This document shows, piece by piece, positions 22,169 to 30,394 of a stretch of DNA of 64,000 nucleotides. The notes beneath the pieces are model-generated. The model searched no databases, was not told where the DNA came from, and worked only from the letters and a program-made list of their open reading frames with translations. Origin of the DNA: RGIG6375 sp964472725. GTDB taxonomy: Bacteria > Bacillota > Clostridia > Oscillospirales > Oscillospiraceae. The stretch is taken from positions 1 to 64,000 of the forward strand of contig CAYYLZ010000001.1 in the NCBI GenBank assembly GCA_964472725.1, read 5' to 3'. How positions within the stretch are numbered: position 1 is the first letter of the stretch; each line of letters opens with the position of its first letter. Position numbers and translations under genes: made by a program.

Positions 22169-25100
22169 ATGGAAAGAAAAAGTAATTATTATCTGGGGCT
22201 GGATATAGGAACGGATTCGCTTGGATATGCTGTGACAGACGGAGAATATAATATTTTAAAATTCAACGGAGAGCCAATGTGGGGTGTACATCTCTTTGAA
22301 GAAGCGGGTACAGGCGAGGAACGCCGGAACTTCCGTACTGCGCGCAGACGGCTGGATCGCCGGCAGCAGCGAGTGGATTTGGTTCAGGAGATTTTTGCAA
22401 AAGAAATATACAAGGTGGATCCGGCATTTTATATAAGGATCGCGGAAAGCCATAAATTTTCGGATGACAGCGAATACGGAGTAGCGTTGTTTCAGGATTC
22501 GGACTATACCGATGGACAATATTTACGCGATTACCCGACAATTCACCACTTGATCTGCGAACTGATGGACAACTCTGCAACCCATGATGTGCGGCTGGTA
22601 TATCTAGCTTGTGCGTGGCTGGTAGCTCATCGAGGTCACTTCCTGAAAGAGGTGTCGGTTGATAATCTGGAAGAACTTACTGATCTTTCTTCTGTTTACC
22701 GGGAATTTATGGAATTCTTTGAGGGAGAAAAACCGTGGGGAGAGATTAATGCGGAAACCTTTGGAGAAGTTTTGAGAAAGAAAATCGGTAAAGCTGCAAA
22801 ATACAAAGAACTGAGCCGACTGATTTATGGAAACGCTAAAGTTTCAAAGGAAGTGTCGGAAGAATTCCCTTACAGCCGGGAAGGTATACTCAAGCTTCTT
22901 TGCGGTAGCCAATATGCTGTCAGTGCTCTGTTCGACAACAAGGAGTACGTGGAGCTGGGTTCGATTTCGCTGGATATGAATGACGAAAGCTTTGACGCAC
23001 TCAGGTCTAATATTGGCGATGATGGAGAGCTTCTTGTTAAGCTTAAAAGTATTTATGACTGGACCGTGCTGTGCGATGTGCTTAGAGGCAATACATTTAT
23101 ATCTCAGATGAAGGTCGAGGACTACGAACAGCATCGTAAGGATCTGCAGCAGCTTAAGCGCCTGGTGAAAAAGTATATTCCAAAAGAATATAACGAAATA
23201 TTCCGCGTTTCCGTAAAAGGTCTGACCAACTACACTGCATACAGCGGCAATTTCCGGAATACTGCAGCAGCGGAGGAGAACAGCAGGACGACTCAGGAGG
23301 AGTTTTGCAAATACATATTGAAGAAGTTCGAGTTTGTAATGCCCCAGCCGGAGGATGAGCAGGAACTGACAGTTATGCGTGAGCGGCTTGATTTGAAGAA
23401 ATTCATGCCAAAGCAGGTCAACGGAGATAACCGTGTTGTACCTCAGCAGGTGTATTATGCGGAACTGCGCCGCATTCTGGAGCAGGCTGCGAACTATCTG
23501 CCATTCCTTACGGAGAAGGATGCCGACGGATTGACCCCAGCGGATAAACTATTGTCTGTGTTCAGCTTTCGCGTTCCGTATTTCGTTGGCCCGCTGAATA
23601 ATGCCAGTGAACATGCGTGGATAAGGCGCAAGGCTGAAGGCAGGATACTTCCCTGGAACTTCGAGGAAAAAGTGGACCTGGATGCAAGCGAACAGGCATT
23701 TATTGCCCGCATGACAAATAAATGCACCTATCTGCCGGGGGAAGACGTACTGCCGGAAGTGTCTCTCTGCTATGAACGATACAAGGTGCTCAACGAGATA
23801 AACACAATAAAAATCAACGGCAGAAGTCTGTCTGCAGAGGCCAAGCAGGGAATATTCAACGACCTTTTCATGAACATGAAAAAGGTGACCCCGAAGCGCA
23901 TCAAAGATTACCTGCTCTCCAATAATTATTGTACGGCTGAGGATTTGAATACATTCAGCGGATTGGACGAAACAGTGAAGTCAGGCCTTGCCATGCACAG
24001 TGCTTTTGCTCGGCTTATGAACGATACGCTGACTGAGGAGGATGTAGAAAGAATAATACGACGGGCTGCCTGCTGTGAAGATAAGGGCAGACTCCGGCTC
24101 TGGTTGAAAAGGGAATTCCCCGCACTGTCCGAGGAAGACAGGCGGTATATAGCAGGGCTGAAGATCAAGGGCTTCGGCAGACTGTCCAAGAAATTCCTTG
24201 CCGGTATACTCGGCGTGGAGAAATCCACAGGGGAGGTCAATACCATTCTTGGCTGGATGTGGGAACACAACCTCAACCTCATGCAGCTGCTGTCCGAACA
24301 ATTTGATTTCGCTGAGCAGATAGAAAAAATACGGGCGGAATACTACGATGCGAATAAGCTGGCGCTGAACGAGCGCCTCGATAGTATGTATATCTCAAAT
24401 TCTGTCAAACGTCCTATTATCCGTACTATGGATATTGTACGCGAGGTAGTCAAAGCCAAGGGCTGTCCGCCGAAGAAGATATTCGTGGAAATGGCTCGCG
24501 GTGGAAATGCGGAAGAAAAAGGAAAACGCACTAAATCCCGCTATGAGCAGCTGTGCGAGCTGTACGCGAAAGTGGATACAGAGGATGTGCGCCAGCTTCA
24601 GGCAGAGCTGGAGGAAATGGGGGAGGCTCGGGATAGCCGGCTGCAGAGTGAGCGGTTGTTCCTGTATTTCCTGCAGCTGGGCAAGTGTATGTATAGCGGG
24701 GAGGCGATAGACCTTTCAAAGCTTGCGGGTGAGACTTATAATGTGGACCATATCTATCCGCAGTCCAAGGTCAAGGACGACAGTATCGTTAATAATAAGG
24801 TTCTTGTAAGAAGCGAGATAAACGGGAGTAAGAAGGATGATTATCCCATTGCTGCCGATATCCGCAGAAAAATGGGTGCGCAATGGAAGCTGCTGCGGGA
24901 GCTTGGGCTGATAAACGAGGAAAAATATCGCCGCCTGACACGCGATACCCCCTTTGATGAAAATGAGGAATGGGGCTTTATCAACCGTCAGCTGGTAGAG
25001 ACCCGCCAGTCTACCAAGGCCGTGACCACCCTGCTGAGCGAAAAATATCCCGAAACAGAGATAGTTTATGTCAAAGCCGGGATGGTTTCTGAGTTCCGAC

Positions 25101-26236
25101 AGGACTTTGATGTGCTCAAGTGCCGATCTGTGAATGACCTGCACCATGCAAAGGATGCCTATCTGAACATCGTGGTCGGAAATGTATACAGTGAGCGATT
25201 TAATCATCAGTGGTATTTGGCAAACAGAAATAATTACTCCGTAAAGACCAAAGCGGTTTTCACTAATCCGGTGACTGTGAACGGAGCAGTTGTCTGGAAC
25301 GGAAAAACCGCGCTTGAAAAAGTTATTAATACCGTACGGAAAAATAATGCTGTGCATTTGACCCGATACGCGTTTTGCAAGGCGGGAGGCTTCTTTGACC
25401 TGCAGCCGAGAAAAGCCGGAGAAAATCTGGTGCCGCGGAAACTTGGGCTTCCGGCGGAAAAATATGGAGGATACCGAAAGCCTGCCGTGTCATTCTATAT
25501 TCTTGTGGCCTTTACGGTGAAAAAGAAGCGGGAGGTAATGTTCGTGCCTATTGAGCTGCACAGCAGGCAGTTTATGAGGGATGAACTTTTGGCCCGGGGG
25601 TATGTTTGGCGGCAGGCGGAAAAAATAATCGGGAAAAGCGTAAGTGATTTTGAACTGCCGCTGGGACTGAGACCCATAAAAATAAACACCATGCTTGAAG
25701 CAGACGGTTACCGCATGACACTGTCGGGCAAATCTGGTGGAGGAAAGAGTGTTATCGTCTCGGGTATGGTGCCGCTGATAGTGGGAGATAAATGGGACGG
25801 CTATATCAAACGGCTGGAGCGCTTTGCGGAGAAGAAAAAGCAGAATCCGGCTATGATATGGTCAGAGAAATATGACAAAATATCACCGGCAGAGAATATT
25901 GAGCTTTACGATACGCTCTGCGGTAAGCTGGAAAATAATATGTACCGTAAGCGCCCAGCCAATCCGATAAAGGATTTGAAAAACGGCAGAGAGAAGTTCC
26001 TTGAGCTCGATATTGCGCGGCAGGTACACTGTTTGCTGCAGATGGTTGCTCTGTTCGGAAGAACCGCGAGCGGCTGTGATCTGAGCGGGGTCGGCGGTAA
26101 GCCGCGCGCCGGAGCTACTACAAGATCTTCGAGCTTGAGCAATTGGGCAAAGGAATACAAGGATGTACGTATCATAGACCAATCGGCGGCCGGTCTGTTT
26201 GAAACCCGATCCGTGAATTTGCTGGAGCTGTTATGA
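22169..26236 (+). CDS. cas9: Type II-A CRISPR-associated endonuclease Cas9
   Basis: Start at ATG 22169 (GAGGGG 8 nt upstream), giving 1355 residues, close to the SpCas9 size. RuvC-I YLGLDIGTDSLGYAV with D12; arginine-rich bridge helix RRNFRTARRRLDRRQQR (about 53-69); RuvC-II IFVEMARGG with E774; HNH YNVDHIYPQSKVKDDS with D860 and H861; RuvC-III HHAKDAYLN with H993 and D996. All nuclease residues are present, so a double-strand cutter is predicted, guided by tracrRNA:crRNA. The C-terminal ~300 residues hold the PAM-interacting region; the PAM cannot be read from sequence. The 3' end overlaps cas1 as ATGA. No frameshift was seen over 4 kb. Confidence 0.97.
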   Translation: MERKSNYYLGLDIGTDSLGYAVTDGEYNILKFNGEPMWGVHLFEEAGTGEERRNFRTARRRLDRRQQRVDLVQEIFAKEIYKVDPAFYIRIAESHKFSDDSEYGVALFQDSDYTDGQYLRDYPTIHHLICELMDNSATHDVRLVYLACAWLVAHRGHFLKEVSVDNLEELTDLSSVYREFMEFFEGEKPWGEINAETFGEVLRKKIGKAAKYKELSRLIYGNAKVSKEVSEEFPYSREGILKLLCGSQYAVSALFDNKEYVELGSISLDMNDESFDALRSNIGDDGELLVKLKSIYDWTVLCDVLRGNTFISQMKVEDYEQHRKDLQQLKRLVKKYIPKEYNEIFRVSVKGLTNYTAYSGNFRNTAAAEENSRTTQEEFCKYILKKFEFVMPQPEDEQELTVMRERLDLKKFMPKQVNGDNRVVPQQVYYAELRRILEQAANYLPFLTEKDADGLTPADKLLSVFSFRVPYFVGPLNNASEHAWIRRKAEGRILPWNFEEKVDLDASEQAFIARMTNKCTYLPGEDVLPEVSLCYERYKVLNEINTIKINGRSLSAEAKQGIFNDLFMNMKKVTPKRIKDYLLSNNYCTAEDLNTFSGLDETVKSGLAMHSAFARLMNDTLTEEDVERIIRRAACCEDKGRLRLWLKREFPALSEEDRRYIAGLKIKGFGRLSKKFLAGILGVEKSTGEVNTILGWMWEHNLNLMQLLSEQFDFAEQIEKIRAEYYDANKLALNERLDSMYISNSVKRPIIRTMDIVREVVKAKGCPPKKIFVEMARGGNAEEKGKRTKSRYEQLCELYAKVDTEDVRQLQAELEEMGEARDSRLQSERLFLYFLQLGKCMYSGEAIDLSKLAGETYNVDHIYPQSKVKDDSIVNNKVLVRSEINGSKKDDYPIAADIRRKMGAQWKLLRELGLINEEKYRRLTRDTPFDENEEWGFINRQLVETRQSTKAVTTLLSEKYPETEIVYVKAGMVSEFRQDFDVLKCRSVNDLHHAKDAYLNIVVGNVYSERFNHQWYLANRNNYSVKTKAVFTNPVTVNGAVVWNGKTALEKVINTVRKNNAVHLTRYAFCKAGGFFDLQPRKAGENLVPRKLGLPAEKYGGYRKPAVSFYILVAFTVKKKREVMFVPIELHSRQFMRDELLARGYVWRQAEKIIGKSVSDFELPLGLRPIKINTMLEADGYRMTLSGKSGGGKSVIVSGMVPLIVGDKWDGYIKRLERFAEKKKQNPAMIWSEKYDKISPAENIELYDTLCGKLENNMYRKRPANPIKDLKNGREKFLELDIARQVHCLLQMVALFGRTASGCDLSGVGGKPRAGATTRSSSLSNWAKEYKDVRIIDQSAAGLFETRSVNLLELL

Positions 26237-27117
26237 GCTGGAGAACCGTTGTTATCAGCAGCAGATGCAAGCTGGATCTGAAAATGGGATATATGGTGGT
26301 GCGCGGCGAGGATGTGAAGCGAATATTTCTGGATGAGATAGCTATCCTTGTTATAGAAAACCCGGCGGTATCTCTTACAGGCTGTCTGTTGGAGGCTTTG
26401 GTGTCGCAGAAAATACGTGTGATTTTCTGCGATGCCAAACGCTCGCCTATGGCGGAGCTTGCTCCCTATTACGGCGCCCATGATTCGCCGCGTAAGATAA
26501 GAGCTCAGATGTCGTGGGGCGCGGAGCTCAAGCGTATGGTGTGGGCCGAGATAGTTTCGGAGAAAATTCGAAGACAAGCGGAATTTTTGGAGGAACTGAA
26601 ACGGGCACGGGAGAGTGCTATGCTGCGGGAATATATTGCGCAAATACAGCCCGGAGACGCAACGAACAGGGAGGGACACGCGGCAAAGGTATATTTCAAC
26701 GGCATTTTCGGAATGGACTTTACCCGCAGCGAGGATACGGCTGTGAATGCCGCGCTGAACTATGGCTATTCCGTTATCCTTTCGGCTTTCAACAGGGAAA
26801 TAACTGCCTGCGGTTATATAACTCAGTTGGGAATATTCCATGACAATATGTTCAATCATTTCAATCTCAGCAGCGATCTTATGGAGCCTTTCCGCATTCT
26901 AATAGACAGAGTGGTGGTGAAGATGCCGCTTGAAAAATTTGAAACGGTGCATAAGCGTGTTTTGTGGGATGTGCTAAATAAATATGTTCTTATTGAGGGG
27001 AAGAGGCAGACGGTGCTAAACGCAATAAAAATATATACCAAGAGCGTGTTTGATGCGCTGAATGATGGAGATTTGGCAAATATAAGGTTTTACCGAATTA
27101 TTAATGACGACATATGA
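26233..27117 (+). CDS. cas1: CRISPR-associated endonuclease Cas1 (type II)
   Basis: 294 residues, the normal size for type II Cas1. It starts MSWRTVVISSRCKLDL; the predicted metal ligands are E147 (TNREGHAAK), H203 (IFHDNMFNHF) and E218 (DLMEPFR), in the same spacing as in S. pyogenes Cas1. Cas1 with Cas2 integrates new spacers at the leader end of the array. The start overlaps the cas9 stop (ATGA) and the stop overlaps cas2 (ATGA), so translation is coupled across the operon. The intact active site predicts that adaptation is possible. Confidence 0.96.
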   Translation: MSWRTVVISSRCKLDLKMGYMVVRGEDVKRIFLDEIAILVIENPAVSLTGCLLEALVSQKIRVIFCDAKRSPMAELAPYYGAHDSPRKIRAQMSWGAELKRMVWAEIVSEKIRRQAEFLEELKRARESAMLREYIAQIQPGDATNREGHAAKVYFNGIFGMDFTRSEDTAVNAALNYGYSVILSAFNREITACGYITQLGIFHDNMFNHFNLSSDLMEPFRILIDRVVVKMPLEKFETVHKRVLWDVLNKYVLIEGKRQTVLNAIKIYTKSVFDALNDGDLANIRFYRIINDDI

Positions 27118-27434
27118 GTTATAGATTTATGCGAGTGCTTGTGTTTTTTGATCTGCCTACAGAGACCCTTGAAGACCGCCGAAATTACAGCCGGTTCAGA
27201 AAGCTGCTTTTGAAAAACGGATTTTTGATGCTTCAGGAATCGGTCTATTGTCGTATGCTGCTCAATGGAACAGCGGAAAAGACTGTACTGGAGCTGATAA
27301 GAAAATACAGCCCTCCTGCGGGTCTTGTTCAGGTGCTCACGGTTACTGAAAAGCAATTTGCCAAAATGGAGTATATTACCGGAGAGGCGCAGCATGAGGT
27401 AGTGGATACGGATGAAAGGTTGATAGTGCTTTGA
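27114..27434 (+). CDS. cas2: CRISPR-associated protein Cas2
   Basis: A 106-residue protein. MRVLVFFDLPTET carries the conserved D13 of the ferredoxin-like beta1 strand; NYSRFRKLLLKNGFLMLQES and YCRMLLN follow in family order. Cas2 dimers bridge two Cas1 dimers in the integrase complex. It overlaps cas1 by 4 nt and csn2 by 4 nt (TTGA). Confidence 0.95.
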   Translation: MSYRFMRVLVFFDLPTETLEDRRNYSRFRKLLLKNGFLMLQESVYCRMLLNGTAEKTVLELIRKYSPPAGLVQVLTVTEKQFAKMEYITGEAQHEVVDTDERLIVL

Positions 27435-28105
27435 AGTTTGCTTATCCCGAGATCAGCGGTGTTTTCGAGGTGTATAAGCCTTATGCAAATACGCTGGTAA
27501 TAGAAAATCAAAAATTGTTCTCCGCTCTGATTCGTGATATTTATTTGGGGATTTGCGGTATGGAAACAGGATGCGTGCTGTCGCTGCAGAATACTCCTGT
27601 TTCCATGGCGAAGCACTGTGAACTGATAAGCAGCTTTGTGGATTTTGACCTTAATCGCAAGCCACTCCTGAATAAAATAATAGCTGGTCTGGAGGAGAAA
27701 GCGCTTGAGCCGCAGAACTATACGGAGACAATGCAGCTTTTAAGCGACATAGAGAACAGCATTGACAAATGGGCCTTCGATTTTCCGTGCGATATTGTTT
27801 CCTCGAAAATAACGGTAGCCAACATGCTGAAGTCTGTAGGCTTGGAGCTGCGGCAGGAGTACAGCGGTATTAATGCCCTTGGAGAAAAGCTGCTTGACTA
27901 TATGGAGCTTGTCCGTGAGTTTGAGCGGGATAAGCTGTTTGTGCTGGTTGGTCTTCGCAGTTATCTGCCGGATGATGCCGCGGAGCGCTTTTTAAACTCG
28001 GTTGTTGCCCATGAATTTCACGTCATGCTCATCGACAGTCGGGATCATCCACGGCTGTCGGCGGAGCGACGAATTACGGTGGATGAAGATTTATGTGAAT
28101 TTTAA
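27431..28105 (+). CDS. csn2: Csn2-type adaptation protein (type II-A marker)
   Basis: A 224-residue protein starting at TTG 27431, which overlaps the cas2 TGA (TTGA), so it is made by coupled re-initiation. MKFAYPEISGVFEVYKPYAN is the typical Csn2 beginning, and DKLFVLVGLRSYLPDDAAER with a C-terminal FHVMLIDSRDHPR fit the Csn2 ATPase-like core. Csn2 forms a tetrameric ring that binds DNA ends and is needed for spacer acquisition. Its presence defines subtype II-A. The stop is at once followed by the array promoter. Confidence 0.9.
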   Translation: MKFAYPEISGVFEVYKPYANTLVIENQKLFSALIRDIYLGICGMETGCVLSLQNTPVSMAKHCELISSFVDFDLNRKPLLNKIIAGLEEKALEPQNYTETMQLLSDIENSIDKWAFDFPCDIVSSKITVANMLKSVGLELRQEYSGINALGEKLLDYMELVREFERDKLFVLVGLRSYLPDDAAERFLNSVVAHEFHVMLIDSRDHPRLSAERRITVDEDLCEF

Positions 28106-28227
28106 TTGACAATTTATATGTTTTGATGAATAATGAATGTAGGCTTACACAGAGCCCCTGCGGATGTACTTCTCTACCTCGCTGGCATCGTAGACCGGTT
28201 GTTTCGGATGTTGGTCCGGGATTTGAG
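28106..28227 (+). promoter_or_regulatory. CRISPR leader with promoter and ATTTGAG anchoring sequence
   Basis: TTGACA (28106-28111), 17-bp spacer, AATAAT (28129-28134) forms a promoter starting one base after the csn2 stop. The leader then runs about 90 nt to the first repeat and ends exactly in ATTTGAG (28221-28227). In streptococcal II-A systems the leader-anchoring sequence ATTTGAG directs Cas1-Cas2 to insert new spacers at the first repeat (established knowledge); the same heptamer is at the same place here. Confidence 0.85.
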
Positions 28228-28452
28228 GTTTGAGAGTAGTGTAAATCTATAGGGGTCTCAAACTCAAGCTCGGCGGCAATGTCAATAACAGTCGTTTGAG
28301 AGTAGTGTAAATCTATAGGGGTCTCAAACCTGCGGAAATAATACGAACACCGGGAATTGGTTTGAGAGTAGTGTAAATCTATAGGGGTCTCAAACCGTAT
28401 GCATGTCCTATGTACGTATACCCCTGTTTGAGAGTAGTGTAAATCTATAGGG
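28228..28452 (+). CRISPR. Type II-A CRISPR array, four repeats, three spacers
   Basis: Three identical 36-bp repeats start at 28228, 28294 and 28360 (GTTTGAGAGTAGTG ... GGGGTCTCAAAC), separated by 30-bp spacers (28264-28293, 28330-28359, 28396-28425). A fourth repeat (28426-28452) matches for 27 bp and then diverges, marking the distal end. GTTTGAG and CTCAAAC form the terminal palindrome. Orientation is plus, agreeing with the leader, the terminator downstream and the minus-strand tracrRNA. No spacer matches elsewhere in this window were noticed by eye. Confidence 0.97.
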
Positions 28453-28458
28453 TTAATG

Positions 28459-28492
28459 AAATGCGCTGAACTATCTGAAGTTCAGCGCATTT
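28459..28492 (+). terminator. Terminator of the CRISPR array
   Basis: Perfect 13-bp arms AAATGCGCTGAAC (28459-28471) and GTTCAGCGCATTT (28480-28492), 6 nt after the truncated last repeat, followed by ATATTATT. Confidence 0.8.
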
Positions 28493-28531
28493 ATATTATT
28501 GTGGACAGGTGGCAGATATTGAAATATTTAT

Positions 28532-28789
28532 TTACACCACCAGCCCCGCTATGTACTCAACCTCTACCTTATACCCAACTTTAGTCCTATCAACTCGTTC
28601 GTATCTCGCAGTTCGTACGGGTGTCATCTTCTTGACCATCTGGCCGCCGATGGAGCCGGCCTGCTTGGAGGTGAGGTCGCCGTTGTAGCCCTGCTTGAGG
28701 TTAACGCCGACTTCGTTGGCAGCTTCCATCTTGAACTTATCCATGGCCTCACGGGCGTTGGGATTCATAATGCTGTTGGACTTAGACAT
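28532..28789 (-). CDS. Alpha/beta-type small acid-soluble spore protein
   Basis: An 85-residue protein. MSKSNSIMNPNAREAMDKFK, EVGVNLKQGYNGDLTSKQAG and GSIGGQMVKKM are the conserved SASP regions, including the GPR protease site area and the DNA-binding segment. The C-terminal ~25 residues are longer than in Bacillus SASPs. These proteins coat and protect spore DNA. AAGGAG is 10 nt before the ATG. The upstream ~100 bp is near-identical to that of the broken copy at 30066, so the two arose by duplication. The 3' end is the source sequence of the dispersed SASP-tail repeats. Confidence 0.93.
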   Translation of the reverse strand: MSKSNSIMNPNAREAMDKFKMEAANEVGVNLKQGYNGDLTSKQAGSIGGQMVKKMTPVRTARYERVDRTKVGYKVEVEYIAGLVV

Positions 28790-28925
28790 TTTGTTTATCT
28801 CCTTGTTTGTTTATTGGGTATTGCAGTTATATTTTTGCCGACACGTTGTTTTATATTCTGCTAATTTTTTGATGTTGTAATAAAGAACTGTGAGCATGGA
28901 TACAGGAGTGTTTTATAACGAAACA

Positions 28926-28957
28926 GAGGCCTGATGCGATGAAACGCATCAGGCCTC
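28926..28957. terminator. Hairpin terminator after the URO-D-family gene
   Basis: Perfect 13-bp arms GAGGCCTGATGCG and CGCATCAGGCCTC with a 6-nt loop. The plus-strand side is followed by ATTATTTTTG, the minus-strand side by TGTTTCGTT. It lies 22 bp beyond the stop of the gene at 28980. Confidence 0.7.
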
Positions 28958-28979
28958 ATTATTTTTGATTGCAGCATTA

Positions 28980-29963
28980 TCAGATACTTCTTGCTGCCTC
29001 AATTATCCAGTTTACGCGTTCAAGATCCATGCGGTGATCCATTGTGCAGTCGCCGCCAATCATTACACCCAGCTTACCGGTATCAAGAATGAGCTGGCGG
29101 GTATATTCCTGTAGTTCCTCCTTGGAGCCGTGGTACAGTATGCCGCGCTGCTCATCAGTGGATTCAACACCCCAATGGGTGTCAAAACCGCCGAGAATGG
29201 TCTTGTTGCCGAAGAGGAAGCGACCCTCGTGGAGAGGAATGTCCTCAACATGAGTTGCCCAGTTTACGCACTTGACAGGATAGTCATACCAAAGGCTTGT
29301 CCTGTTTGGCTCTCCCATAAATCCGCAGCAGTGCATAATGTTGTTGTCGGAATAACGGTTTATATGCTCAAGCACATAGAACTCGCTGGGGACTATAATG
29401 TCTTTGTATTCCTCCTCGGTGAAGCGGGTATACTCGGCGTTCTGGACGCAGTAATATATACCATCGCAGCCACATTCGGTAATGATAAGCTCCGCGAGCA
29501 GAGCACTGCTCTGAGCGACAGCGTCAAGGACTTTCTTCAGCTCGTTTTTGTTATTTCGGGCAAACTCCATAGCAAGCTCGTCCGAAATGGCCGTCTTAAG
29601 AGAAGTGAAAGGGTTGAAAATATTATAGAACATACACATATCCTTGCCGAACTTCTCTACAAGGACGCGAGCTCTTTCCAACTGTCCGGTAATCCACGGA
29701 TGATTTCTGTCTAGCGGCTTGATTTTAAGCAGATCCTCGATGGTTTTCACTTCACCCTCGGTGGGGAAAGGAAAATATCCGTCGCTCATGATTTTAACAA
29801 AGTCAAGGTCAAGCTTGCTGTAATAATCAATATGGGCATCAATGCAGGGCTGACCGGTCATGAATTGATAATCTTCATCGAAGAAATGAATCCAAAAACC
29901 TACCGGAACATGGTCAACCGGCTGCTTGTTAAGCGCATTGAGCACTCTGGTTCTCTTGTCCAT
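28980..29963 (-). CDS. Uroporphyrinogen decarboxylase (URO-D) family protein
   Basis: A 327-residue protein. It starts MDKRTRVLNALNKQPVDHVP, the standard N-terminus of the URO-D-like superfamily; GFWIHFF, TFARNNKNEL-like helices and GCDGIYYCVQNAEYTRFTEE follow. The C-terminal barrel includes HCCGFMG and GGFDTHWGV. Cys-rich HCCG and the absence of classical heme-pathway neighbours favour the corrinoid/methyltransferase-type branch (MtaA/CmuA-like) over heme synthesis. No corrinoid protein gene is adjacent, so the substrate is open. AGGGTTATT gives a poor ribosome binding site. Confidence 0.8.
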   Translation of the reverse strand: MDKRTRVLNALNKQPVDHVPVGFWIHFFDEDYQFMTGQPCIDAHIDYYSKLDLDFVKIMSDGYFPFPTEGEVKTIEDLLKIKPLDRNHPWITGQLERARVLVEKFGKDMCMFYNIFNPFTSLKTAISDELAMEFARNNKNELKKVLDAVAQSSALLAELIITECGCDGIYYCVQNAEYTRFTEEEYKDIIVPSEFYVLEHINRYSDNNIMHCCGFMGEPNRTSLWYDYPVKCVNWATHVEDIPLHEGRFLFGNKTILGGFDTHWGVESTDEQRGILYHGSKEELQEYTRQLILDTGKLGVMIGGDCTMDHRMDLERVNWIIEAARSI

Positions 29964-30059
29964 AATAACCCTCCGATAATATAATAGTAAAATTTGCGCT
30001 TACCGCAATCCTACTTTAGAGTGTATCATAGACAGCATTTCCAGTCAATCATTAACCTT

Positions 30060-30184
30060 GCCCCACTATGTACTCCGATTCAACTTTATGCCCAGCCTTT
30101 GATTTATCGAGCCCTTCATATTTTGCGGTTCGTACGTGACACATCTTTTTGGGGATTTTGGAGGATTATGTCGAAAGAGGAAGG
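30060..30184 (-). repeat. SASP-tail repeat, copy 5
   Basis: Same repeat as at 13076, 14481, 17203 and 19531, here still attached to a SASP 5' end (30185-30257). Plus-strand end GGAGGATTATGTCGAAAGAGG. The 430-bp gap 29964-30394 holds this repeat, the broken SASP start and its upstream region. Confidence 0.8.
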
Positions 30185-30257
30185 GAGCAACTTCCTGCTT
30201 GAACTTATCCATGACATCGCGGGCATTGGGAGTCATAATACTGTTGGCCTTAGACAT
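30066..30257 (-). pseudogene. Rearranged SASP gene
   Basis: The first 24 codons (MSKANSIMTPNARDVMDKFK, then QEVA) match the intact SASP start. They then join the non-SASP part of the repeat (PFLFRHNPPK), and the SASP tail follows in another frame. About 45 central codons with the DNA-binding region are missing. The upstream region, including AAGGAG, matches that of the gene at 28789, so it may still be expressed during sporulation but cannot make a working SASP. Confidence 0.85.
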
Positions 30258-30394
30258 TTTGTTTATCTCCTTGTTTGTTGATTGGGTATAGCAAGCTATA
30301 TTTTTGCCGACGCAAGGTTTTATATTCTGCCGATTTTTTGATGCTGAAACAAGGAAATCAAATTAAGCATAGTCCGGTAATTGGATATTCGCTC

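Noticed and set aside
25906..26859. 317-codon minus-strand frame across the cas9/cas1 junction
   Set aside because: Antisense to both cas genes, no domain and no ribosome binding site.
28264..28425. Self-targeting spacers
   Set aside because: No matching segment was noticed elsewhere in the window, but scanning by eye is not exhaustive; a search of the three spacers on the full genome would decide.
30185..30281. Plus-strand ORF starting at the repeat ATG (M-S-K-E-E-G-S-N...)
   Set aside because: Beyond the first five codons it is just the antisense of the SASP 5' end; it is kept as an observation on the repeat and not as a gene.
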